The notes under the pieces: generated by a model
What the model was told of the DNA's origin: nothing
Seen by the model: the letters and a program-made list of their open reading frames with translations, nothing else
Database searches by the model: none
Program-made: the position numbers and the translations under genes
Source of the DNA: Chthonomonadaceae bacterium
GTDB lineage: Bacteria; Armatimonadota; Chthonomonadetes; Chthonomonadales; Chthonomonadaceae
Reading direction: 5' to 3'
Length of the DNA stretch: 5,382 nt
Assembly: GCA_025355115.1 (NCBI GenBank)
Contig: JANXLO010000514.1
Location: forward strand, 1 to 5,382
Shown here: positions 1 to 5,382 of the stretch, piece after piece
Numbering within the stretch: the stretch's first letter is position 1
Layout: each line of letters starts with the position of its first letter

Positions 1-1133
1 AGGAGGGCTACGAAGTCGTCGGTATCACACTACAGATTTGGCAGGAACATGCCGACCAGGGAAAATATGGCGGATGCTGTTCGCTCGGAGCGGTCGAGGA
101 TGCAAGGCGTGCAGCCGCCAAGATCGGAATTCCCCACTACGTTCTAAATTTTCGCGACTATTTCGCGGAGAAGGTCATCGACCATTTCGTCGCTGAGTAT
201 AGCCGCGGCCGCACCCCCAACCCATGCGTGGAGTGCAACCGTAGCGTGAAGTTCGACGAGCTGCTTCGGCACGCAGAGGATCTGGGCGCCGACTATCTGG
301 CGACCGGTCACTATGCTCGCATACGCTTTAACGAAACCACCGGGCGTCAGGAACTGCTGAAGGCAAGAGACGCTGACAAAGATCAGTCCTACGCGCTATA
401 CACGCTGACTCAAGAGCAGATGAAGAAGACGCTGATGCCGCTCGGGCATCTCTCCAACAAGGATGAAACGCGACGGATTGCCTCCGATCTTGGACTGGCA
501 GTTGCTGGCAAGCCCGACTCTCAGGAGATATGCTTCGTTCCTAAGGAGGGCTACGTCTCATTCCTGAACGAGAAAGCGCCAGAAGCGGCTCGGCCAGGCA
601 GAATTGTGGATACAAGCGGCAAGGATGTGGGCGAGCACTCCGGTGTGGCCCATTTCACGATTGGTCAGCGGAAGCGGCTTCCCTCCAGCAGCACTGGCCC
701 CCTGTTCGTCCTTTCACTGGACGCCGTTACAAGCACGGTCGTGGTGGGGACCAACTCAGAGCTTTTCCTTTCAGGGCTGATCGCGGACAACTGTCGATGG
801 AGCGCAATCGAGGGTCTGGAAGCCGCAGATGATGCACTCGAGGTCATGATGAAGATTCGATATAACGGCACAGCTGCCCCCGCGAAGATCTCCGCCGGGA
901 GGGATGCGAACACAGTCGAGGGGTGGTTTCGCAACCCGCAACGAGCCATTACACCGGGCCAGGCGGCTGTGTTCTATAACGGCTCCGGTGCTGAAGCCGG
1001 TCAGATCGTCGTGGGTGGAGGAACCATTCGGGAGTCGATACATAGCAAGCCGGCGGATGAAGAAAACGCAAAGGAGTTTCAGCCGCTTTTGCCGAACAGA
1101 GTAAAGGAGCCCGGCCCTGAACGACCTCTCTGA
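1..1133 (+). CDS. mnmA: tRNA-specific 2-thiouridylase MnmA (5'-truncated by window edge)
   Basis: MnmA activates C2 of uridine 34 in the tRNAs for Lys, Glu and Gln with ATP and inserts sulfur relayed from a cysteine desulfurase, giving the 2-thio group of wobble uridine; it acts in the cytoplasm. The frame is open from base 3, so 376 residues are visible. The SGGVDSS-type ATP loop lies just upstream, and roughly 25 residues are probably missing. Visible family signatures are GGCCS near fragment residues 24-28, NPCVECN with the first catalytic cysteine at fragment residue 75, TGHYAR, KDQSYALY, SQEICFVP with the second catalytic cysteine at fragment residue 177, and TIGQRK. A GTG at 228 lies inside the NPCVECN motif and is not a start. 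After the usual GGG end of the C-terminal beta-barrel there is a tail of about 36 residues, rich in Pro and Glu, which overlaps the next gene by 17 bases. Identification is secure. Confidence 0.96.
   Translation, partial: EGYEVVGITLQIWQEHADQGKYGGCCSLGAVEDARRAAAKIGIPHYVLNFRDYFAEKVIDHFVAEYSRGRTPNPCVECNRSVKFDELLRHAEDLGADYLATGHYARIRFNETTGRQELLKARDADKDQSYALYTLTQEQMKKTLMPLGHLSNKDETRRIASDLGLAVAGKPDSQEICFVPKEGYVSFLNEKAPEAARPGRIVDTSGKDVGEHSGVAHFTIGQRKRLPSSSTGPLFVLSLDAVTSTVVVGTNSELFLSGLIADNCRWSAIEGLEAADDALEVMMKIRYNGTAAPAKISAGRDANTVEGWFRNPQRAITPGQAAVFYNGSGAEAGQIVVGGGTIRESIHSKPADEENAKEFQPLLPNRVKEPGPERPL
1103..1109 (+). promoter_or_regulatory. Shine-Dalgarno sequence for cdd, supporting a CTG start
   Basis: The AAAGGAG sequence lies inside the 3' end of mnmA and stands seven bases before CTG 1117. 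It follows directly on an in-frame TAA at 1102-1104, so no start further upstream is possible in the cdd frame. The spacing is ideal and marks the CTG as the probable initiator. Confidence 0.7.
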
Positions 1134-1593
1134 GAGTGATCAGGACCTGCTTCACCAAGCTCGTCTTGCCGCACAGCAGGCTTTCTGCCCCTACTCCAGC
1201 TTCCCGGTTGGAGCGGCGCTCGAGACCGACAAAGGAGTTTTCACGGGCTGCAACATTGAGAACGCCAGCTACGGGCTTGCTGTCTGTGCAGAACGTGTAG
1301 CGCTCTTCATTGCGGTGGCAGCTGGAGCCACCAAAATCGTTCGTCTTGCTGTCTCTTGCATATCCGCGGATGCATCGGCGCCAGTTGGAAGCCGTATGCC
1401 GTGCGGTGCTTGCAGGCAAGTCATGGCCGAATTCATGGCGCCGGACGCAGCAGTTATCGTAGACGGGGCAGGCAGATGGACAGTTGAACAACTGCTGCCC
1501 ACAGCGTTTCGCCTGCAGTCCATGCCTTTTTTTGCAAATCAACTCCCGAACGCTGACGCAAAGCTCCCGCAAGAAAGGGATGGACAGTCTTGA
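1117..1593 (+). CDS. cdd: Cytidine deaminase, apparent CTG start
   Basis: This enzyme hydrolytically deaminates cytidine and deoxycytidine to uridine and deoxyuridine (pyrimidine salvage, cytoplasm). Read from CTG 1117 it is 158 residues, slightly longer than the usual 130-150 of the homotetrameric family. Family motifs appear in order: PYSSFPVGAAL near residues 28-38, NIENASYG at 46-53, CAE with zinc ligand Cys57 and proton-shuttling Glu59, and PCGAC with zinc ligands Cys96 and Cys99. All catalytic residues are present. The frame has a stop at 1102-1104, and between it and the active site the only plausible initiators are CTG 1117 and CTG 1147. The first ATG, GTG or TTG is GTG 1315, which would delete the CAE motif. 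CTG 1117 has a well-placed AAAGGAG and gives a normal N-terminus. It overlaps mnmA by 17 bases, which favours translational coupling. The last 20 or so residues are an unconserved-looking tail. Function is secure; the start is an inference. Confidence 0.92.
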   Translation: MNDLSESDQDLLHQARLAAQQAFCPYSSFPVGAALETDKGVFTGCNIENASYGLAVCAERVALFIAVAAGATKIVRLAVSCISADASAPVGSRMPCGACRQVMAEFMAPDAAVIVDGAGRWTVEQLLPTAFRLQSMPFFANQLPNADAKLPQERDGQS

Positions 1594-2174
1594 CCTGGGA
1601 TATTCACGCGTTGCTCGTCATACTGATGCTTGCCGCCATTCTTGCAGTGATTCGGTTCTATGTCATTCTAGGACAGGTTCGGCAAACGCTCGTGAAGCTC
1701 GAGGAGACGCGGACGGAGATGAGCGGCACACTGAAGCGTCTGGAGAGCGTAGCAGAGTCCACGGAGGAGGTGTTGCGCAATGAGGTGGCCCCCACTCTAC
1801 AGATGACGCGCTCGACGCTCGCCAACTTGGAGGTCACAACCAGGGCTCTGGCAGAGACCACACTGTTCGTTCGCGGACTGACAGGCAGAGCGGAGCAAGC
1901 AGTCAACGCCCAACGAATTCTAAGCGCCGCAGTTCCCCTCATCAAGACAATGTCCGGTCGTGGAACCGGGCTGGCAGGAGGGCTCCTGGCAGGCATCGGC
2001 ACGGGAATCAAGGCTCTATTGGCCCGAAGAAAAAAAACTTTGGCTCCTGCTCCGCGCGTTGCACAGGCAGAGGCAAGCACAGCTGTCCCGATCATAACTT
2101 CAACGCTGACCAACCCGATTCTTCCCGCTGAATCGGATACGGACAAACGCCGTGAAGCCGTGAAGTCCCGCTGA
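1590..2174 (+). CDS. DUF948 / YtxG-like single-pass membrane protein with coiled coil
   Basis: This is a 194-residue protein of unknown biochemical role. It starts at TTG 1590, whose last two bases share the TGA stop of cdd (TTGA overlap). A purine-rich AAAGGGA at 1574-1580 serves as ribosome site, and no better start lies upstream. One membrane helix at residues 6-27 is followed by a long polar helix of about 30-95 rich in Leu, Glu and Thr (coiled-coil type), as in DUF948 proteins such as Bacillus YtxG. A second, glycine-rich mildly hydrophobic stretch lies at 122-145 and ends in a basic RRKK cluster. The C-terminal 45 residues are a low-complexity Ala/Pro/Thr tail, probably disordered. The likely topology is a short N-terminus outside the cytoplasm with the coiled coil inside, but this is inferred. 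The YtxH-type gene that follows supports the assignment, because the two families are also neighbours in Bacillus. Confidence 0.8.
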   Translation: MTWDIHALLVILMLAAILAVIRFYVILGQVRQTLVKLEETRTEMSGTLKRLESVAESTEEVLRNEVAPTLQMTRSTLANLEVTTRALAETTLFVRGLTGRAEQAVNAQRILSAAVPLIKTMSGRGTGLAGGLLAGIGTGIKALLARRKKTLAPAPRVAQAEASTAVPIITSTLTNPILPAESDTDKRREAVKSR

Positions 2175-2206
2175 ACGTAGTTGATTCGGGACAGTGCGAA
2201 AGTCCC
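2165..2206 (+). promoter_or_regulatory. Possible competing hairpins before the YtxH-type gene
   Basis: GTCCCG at 2165-2170 can pair with CGGGAC at 2187-2192 (6 bp, 16-base loop). The same GGGAC can instead pair with GTCCC at 2202-2206 (5 bp, 9-base loop). The two GTCCC copies sit in a short direct repeat, AAGTCCC, at 2163-2169 and 2200-2206. The pattern spans the stop codon of the DUF948 gene and ends 12 bases before the next ribosome site. No T-run follows, so it is not an intrinsic terminator. The stems are short and could be chance. Confidence 0.25.
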
Positions 2207-2218
2207 ACCCTACCCATT

Positions 2219-2226
2219 TGAGGAGA
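2219..2226 (+). promoter_or_regulatory. Shine-Dalgarno sequence fixing the YtxH-type start
   Basis: TGAGGAGA lies nine bases before ATG 2236. It shows that translation begins there and not at the in-frame GTG 2194, which would add 14 residues and has no such site. Confidence 0.85.
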
Positions 2227-2235
2227 ATCACCAAT

Positions 2236-2505
2236 ATGGCACACAATGATGAAGATCGCAGCGTCCTGGTAAGCGTGCTGGCTGGAATCGGCATAGGCGT
2301 GCTGGTTGGCGCAGCGGCAGGACTGCTCCTGGCCCCGAAGTCTGGAGAAGAGACGCGAGACGACCTGAGCAAAGCACTTGGAGACTTGAGTGAGAAGGTT
2401 ACTGATTTGGGCCGCAACGTAGGCACCAAAGTCTCTTCCGCAGTCGATCGCACCCGTGCGCAAGTGGTGCAAAAACTCGGTGAAGTCTCTTCCGACGGAG
2501 AGTAG
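2236..2505 (+). CDS. YtxH domain-containing small membrane protein
   Basis: This is an 89-residue protein of the YtxH (gas-vesicle-like/general stress) family, whose exact biochemical role is unknown. A polar N-terminus of nine residues is followed by a glycine- and alanine-rich membrane helix at residues 10-32. Next comes the family hallmark APKSGEETR at 33-41, and then a charged amphipathic helix to the end in which KVSS and EVSS recur 18 residues apart. ATG 2236 is chosen because of its strong Shine-Dalgarno; the reading frame itself opens earlier. The gene lies 61 bases after the DUF948 gene and 14 bases before the AI-2E-type gene, so co-transcription is likely. In Bacillus subtilis the YtxG and YtxH genes belong to one stress-controlled operon, so an envelope stress role is plausible, but nothing in this sequence shows stress control. 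Confidence 0.88.
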   Translation: MAHNDEDRSVLVSVLAGIGIGVLVGAAAGLLLAPKSGEETRDDLSKALGDLSEKVTDLGRNVGTKVSSAVDRTRAQVVQKLGEVSSDGE

Positions 2506-2519
2506 TCGGAAAGAATTCC

Positions 2520-3857
2520 ATGCAGAAAGCAGACCCAGCGGAGAGAACTATACTGGACAGAGTGGAGGAGGCAGAGCGTCTGCCCCCTCCCTCCTCCGAC
2601 GCCAACGGGTCGCTGCATGGTGAGCCCCCGGTCGAAACACCGCCCGCTGTCTCTGTCATCTCCATTCAATCCCCACTTCCCGCAGATCCTCCGGTTGAAT
2701 TGACAATGCGTATGCAGGCTAGAGCGATCTACCCGCTTGGTCTCACTAGCCGCAATCTTAAGCGCGGATTGGCGCTTGGGCTGGGCGGCATCGTCGCCCT
2801 CATTTTCCTCTGGGCCGTTCAGTCCATTCTGCCGCCATTCCTCATCGCATTTTTTCTTGCAGCGCTTCTAGACCCCTCCCTCCGTTATCTCGAGCGGCAC
2901 GGCCATTCGCGCATCCGGGCCATCGGCACACTCTACCTGGCTGGCATCTGCGTGCTCGCGCTTTTCTTCGTCTTTATCGTGCCGGCTGTCAAGGGCCAGG
3001 TCGAGGAGTTGAGCGGAAACGTCGAGGGCTACTACGCGCAGGTTCAGCAGGGCGCGGACGCATGGATGTTGAAGAATCAAACTCTCCTGAACAAATTCAA
3101 CATCAAAAAGTATCACGTAGCCGATCTGATGGATCAGAAAAGCGGCCCCTTGCGAAGCACCGTGAACGGCACACTTGTAACGGTGACTGCCACGCTCGAG
3201 AGCATGGCATCGAAGGCGATTTGGCTAGTGATTATTCCGTTGGCCTGCTTCTTCTTCATGCGTGACTACCCTGTGCTGCGTGCCCGCATCATCGCGCTGT
3301 TTCCGGATGAGTACCAGGATCGGATCGATTCGATGAGCCACGATATCGTCTCGATATTCACCGCCTATCTCCGTGGACTGGCCAAAGTATGTGGCCTCTA
3401 CGCGATCGTCGCGACACTGCTTTTCTATCTGCTCGGAGTTAAATACGCGCTGTTTCTAGGAATGCTCGCTGGCCTATTCTACGCTGTTCCTTATGTCGGG
3501 CAACTCGTGACTGGCCTCAGCTGTGGACTCGTGGCCTACACAATGACCCGCCACAACGCGCTTTTCTTCTTTCCCATAGATGACCACTCCATTCGCTACG
3601 CGATCACCGTCATTCTGACTGCGGTCATCGTCCAAAATGTCTTCGATCAGATTCTTTACCCCCGCATCGTAGGAGGCTCTGTGGGGCTGCACCCGGTCGT
3701 CAGCATCTTCGCACTTATGGCGGGAGCTACTCTGTTCAACGTCTGGGGAATGCTTGTAGCGGTGCCGGTGGCTGCATCCATACAAATTCTGCTGACCTTC
3801 TTTTTTCCCAAACTCACTCAGAAGCCTCCTGCCCGACTGGTCACAGGGAAGACATAG
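2520..3857 (+). CDS. AI-2E transporter family (PerM/UPF0118) multi-pass membrane protein
   Basis: This is a 445-residue inner-membrane protein of the AI-2E transporter family. Members have been linked to autoinducer-2 export (TqsA) or to Na+/H+ antiport, but the substrate of most, including this one, cannot be read from sequence. Hydrophobic segments lie at about residues 84-102, 104-118, 135-155, 233-247, 287-306, 308-325, 327-341, 360-375 and 393-425. A soluble loop at about 158-230 is typical of the family. The C-terminal signature is clear: DQILYPRIVGG at 376-386, GLHPVVSIFAL at 389-399, and a GMLVAVPVAA stretch at 410-419. ATG 2520 has GGAAAG six bases upstream. The roughly 80 residues before the first membrane helix are polar and proline-rich, longer than in most members. 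Met63 (ATG 2706) is an alternative start that would give a standard-length protein. The gene follows the YtxH-type gene by 14 bases, probably in the same transcript. Confidence 0.92.
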   Translation: MQKADPAERTILDRVEEAERLPPPSSDANGSLHGEPPVETPPAVSVISIQSPLPADPPVELTMRMQARAIYPLGLTSRNLKRGLALGLGGIVALIFLWAVQSILPPFLIAFFLAALLDPSLRYLERHGHSRIRAIGTLYLAGICVLALFFVFIVPAVKGQVEELSGNVEGYYAQVQQGADAWMLKNQTLLNKFNIKKYHVADLMDQKSGPLRSTVNGTLVTVTATLESMASKAIWLVIIPLACFFFMRDYPVLRARIIALFPDEYQDRIDSMSHDIVSIFTAYLRGLAKVCGLYAIVATLLFYLLGVKYALFLGMLAGLFYAVPYVGQLVTGLSCGLVAYTMTRHNALFFFPIDDHSIRYAITVILTAVIVQNVFDQILYPRIVGGSVGLHPVVSIFALMAGATLFNVWGMLVAVPVAASIQILLTFFFPKLTQKPPARLVTGKT

Positions 3858-3887
3858 CCTGTCCCTGCCGACAGCAGTGTGACCTTG

Positions 3888-3893
3888 AAAGGA
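3888..3893 (+). promoter_or_regulatory. Probable ribosome site for tdh
   Basis: AAAGGA ends 12 bases before ATG 3906, slightly further than ideal. It favours ATG 3906 over the in-frame GTG at 3879, which would add nine residues not seen in the family. Confidence 0.5.
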
Positions 3894-3905
3894 CTGACTT
3901 CTTAT

Positions 3906-4940
3906 ATGAAAGCGATTGTCAAGACGCGGCCCGGCCCTGGCGCCGAAATATGCGAGGTGCCTGACGCCCGGATCACACGCCCGGATCAGATTCGGGTGCG
4001 TGTCCTCGCGACATCGATCTGCGGCACGGACTACCACATCTACAGCTGGGATCGCTGGTCCTCTGGCCGGGTGAAGCCGCCGCGCATTATGGGGCACGAG
4101 TTTGCAGGGGAGATTGTTGAAGTCGGGAGCGAAGTCGTCAGCCTCAAAGTCGGGGACTACGTCAGCGGAGAGAGCCACTGGGTCTGCGGCCACTGCAAGC
4201 AGTGCCTGCTCAACCAAAGACATGTCTGCGCAAATACTCGGATTTTGGGAGTGGATGTGGACGGGTGCTTCGCGCCATATGTCGTCGTCCCGGAGGCGAG
4301 CGCATGGAAAAACGACCGCACGATTCTGCCTGAGCTTGCCTGCATCCAGGATCCTCTGGGAAACGCAGTCCATGCCGCCCTCTCCGGTGAGATCGTAGGG
4401 CGCACAGTTGCGGTGCTAGGCTGCGGCCCCATCGGGATGTTCGCGGTGGCGGTAGCTCGCGCAGCCGGGGCGTCTAAAGTCTATGCGACCGACACGAAGC
4501 CGTTCCGGCTGGATCTGGCCAAACAACTGGGCGCGGATGAAGTCGTGAACGTTGCGCAGACGGATTTTGAAGCCAAAGTCGCGGAGTGGACAAACGGCGA
4601 GGGCGTCGATGTCGTGCTCGAGATGTCCGGCGCGCCCTCGGCCATCCAACAGGCCATGCGAATTTGCCGTCGCGGTGGCCGCGTCTCGCTCATGGGAATC
4701 CCCGCTCAGCCTGTTGAACTCGACATGGCTGAGGAGATGATTTTCAAAGGCCTGACCATCCAATGCATTGTCGGCAGACGCTTGTATGAAACCTGGGACA
4801 CCATGCGATCCCTGCTCGCCTCCGGTCGCCTTGACATTCGACAGGCGATCACCCATCGGCTCTCCTTCGAGCAGTATAACTATGGCATGGAGTTGATGCG
4901 CGACGGTCTCTGCGGCAAAGTGGTTTTCCTGATGGACTGA
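3906..4940 (+). CDS. tdh: L-threonine 3-dehydrogenase (zinc, NAD-dependent)
   Basis: The enzyme oxidises L-threonine with NAD+ to 2-amino-3-oxobutanoate, which is then cleaved by Kbl to glycine and acetyl-CoA or decarboxylates to aminoacetone. It is a cytoplasmic medium-chain dehydrogenase. From ATG 3906 it has 344 residues; E. coli Tdh, as I recall it, has 341. Catalytic-zinc residues are Cys39 in ICGTD, His64 and Glu65 in GHE. Structural-zinc cysteines are 94, 97, 100 and 108. The Rossmann loop GCGPIG is at 172-177, and Asp196 after the second strand indicates NAD rather than NADP. Features typical of Tdh rather than general alcohol dehydrogenases are HIYSWDRWS at 44-52, SGESH at 87-91, IFKGL at 279-283, GRRLYETW at 290-297 and ITHR at 315-318. 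The start was chosen for the family-like MKAIVK N-terminus. It lies 48 bases after the AI-2E gene, and no kbl is adjacent downstream. A related polyol dehydrogenase is possible but less likely. Confidence 0.9.
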   Translation: MKAIVKTRPGPGAEICEVPDARITRPDQIRVRVLATSICGTDYHIYSWDRWSSGRVKPPRIMGHEFAGEIVEVGSEVVSLKVGDYVSGESHWVCGHCKQCLLNQRHVCANTRILGVDVDGCFAPYVVVPEASAWKNDRTILPELACIQDPLGNAVHAALSGEIVGRTVAVLGCGPIGMFAVAVARAAGASKVYATDTKPFRLDLAKQLGADEVVNVAQTDFEAKVAEWTNGEGVDVVLEMSGAPSAIQQAMRICRRGGRVSLMGIPAQPVELDMAEEMIFKGLTIQCIVGRRLYETWDTMRSLLASGRLDIRQAITHRLSFEQYNYGMELMRDGLCGKVVFLMD

Positions 4941-4997
4941 GTTAAAGTGAATTCATAGGAAAATACCCGAGTTCATGCGTTTTACAGGGAGAGTAGA

Positions 4998-5382
4998 ATG
5001 GCCGATTCAATGGAATCCAATGAACCTTCAAAAGTAATTTCATGCCCTCTCTGCCGAGCCGTGAACGCAGACTGGATGACGACCTGCGTCAGCTGCGGGG
5101 CAGTCCTTCCTAGGTCGGAGCAGGCTAAGCTTTCGGAGATGTCGCACATCTCCTATCTGCTTTGGCAACTGCCAAATTGGCGGGCCCGTGGATTCATTGC
5201 CCCGGAAGTGGAGGCGAGGCTGCGAGAGGAGTACGTACGCAAGTACTCGCAGCTGTCCGAATGGCAGATGGCGCGTAAGCCAGATGGCCCGCAGTCACCT
5301 GTCCTTCTCCAACCAATAGTCCCTCCTCTGCCATTCGATCTCACCAATTTGCCTGCAGAACGACACTACCCTTTCCCTACCT
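4998..5382 (+). CDS. Zinc-ribbon protein of unknown function (3'-truncated by window edge)
   Basis: The frame from ATG 4998 stays open to the window end, giving 128 residues with no stop; AGGGAGA at 4986-4992 is a good ribosome site five bases before the ATG. Residues 16-33 form a zinc ribbon with cysteines at 16, 19, 30 and 33 (CX2C, ten residues, CX2C). Residues 45-86 look like a mostly helical segment: an LSEMSHISYLLW start, then a Trp, a GFI turn and a charged EARLREEY helix. From about residue 93 the chain becomes proline-rich, like a linker. The overall plan, a cytosolic zinc ribbon and helical domain followed by a linker, resembles the start of larger acidobacterial proteins whose later part is often membrane-embedded, possibly DUF2157-like, but no membrane helix is visible here. 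I do not recognise the family. It follows tdh by 57 bases and may or may not share its transcript. Confidence 0.75.
   Translation, partial: MADSMESNEPSKVISCPLCRAVNADWMTTCVSCGAVLPRSEQAKLSEMSHISYLLWQLPNWRARGFIAPEVEARLREEYVRKYSQLSEWQMARKPDGPQSPVLLQPIVPPLPFDLTNLPAERHYPFPT

Noticed and set aside
949..1572. Open minus-strand frame of 207 codons opposite mnmA and cdd
   Set aside because: The sense strand encodes intact catalytic motifs of two known enzymes. The antisense product shows no recognisable feature.
1484..1783. Plus-strand frame overlapping the end of cdd and the start of the DUF948 gene
   Set aside because: It is out of frame with both supported genes and has no family features.
2181..2216. 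TTGATT as a -35 element before the YtxH-type gene
   Set aside because: No acceptable -10 element lies 15-19 bases downstream.
2100..2669. Open minus-strand frame of 189 codons across the DUF948-YtxH-AI-2E junctions
   Set aside because: It covers three sense genes with their own ribosome sites, and its serine-rich composition is typical of shadow frames.
3859..3874. CTGTC/GACAG inverted repeat after the AI-2E-type gene, as a possible terminator
   Set aside because: The stem is only five base pairs and no T-run follows, so there is no support for termination.
3885..3907. TTGAAA and TTATAT as a possible promoter before tdh
   Set aside because: The spacing is only 11 bases, and the second element overlaps the start codon.
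3474..4373. Open minus-strand frame of 299 codons antisense to the AI-2E-type gene and tdh
   Set aside because: It crosses two well-supported genes, its protein is rich in Arg, His and Cys without any domain, and it mirrors the codon bias of the genes opposite.
4941..4997. AT-richer gap between tdh and the zinc-ribbon gene as a promoter or terminator
   Set aside because: I could find neither a hairpin with a T-run nor a convincing -35/-10 pair. Only the ribosome site at its end is supported.

Overview
The window is a compact, wholly plus-strand stretch of an ordinary bacterial chromosome, moderately GC-rich, with genes packed end to end and no gap over about 60 bases. The protein sequences read like those of an acidobacterium (class Terriglobia; Terriglobus, Granulicella or Edaphobacter type). 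This is inferred from protein style and gene order, not from any marker RNA, so treat it as a moderate-confidence guess. There are no tRNA or rRNA genes, mobile elements, CRISPR arrays or phage genes, and I see no strong promoter or intrinsic terminator.

Layout. Bases 1-1133 hold nearly all of mnmA (tRNA U34 2-thiolase); only the N-terminal ATP-binding loop lies outside the window. A cytidine deaminase gene follows (1117-1593). It has no ATG, GTG or TTG start ahead of its active site and appears to begin at CTG 1117 behind a good Shine-Dalgarno sequence, so standard gene callers would truncate or miss it. Its stop codon overlaps the TTG start of a DUF948/YtxG-like single-pass coiled-coil membrane protein (1590-2174). 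After a 61-base gap with a small competing-hairpin pattern come a YtxH-family small membrane protein (2236-2505) and, 14 bases later, an AI-2E/PerM-family multi-pass membrane protein (2520-3857). A well-conserved zinc- and NAD-dependent L-threonine 3-dehydrogenase (3906-4940) follows. The window ends inside an uncharacterised gene that opens with a four-cysteine zinc ribbon (4998 onward).

How they fit together. The first three genes overlap and are probably one translationally coupled transcript combining tRNA modification and pyrimidine salvage with an envelope protein. The YtxG-like, YtxH-like and AI-2E genes form a membrane-protein block; in Bacillus subtilis ytxG and ytxH are likewise adjacent in a stress-induced operon, which suggests a conserved partnership. 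Tdh is metabolically separate (threonine catabolism) and its usual partner kbl is not next to it here. I found no clearly new biological system. The best leads are the CTG-initiated cdd, the YtxG-YtxH-AI-2E block and the truncated zinc-ribbon protein.
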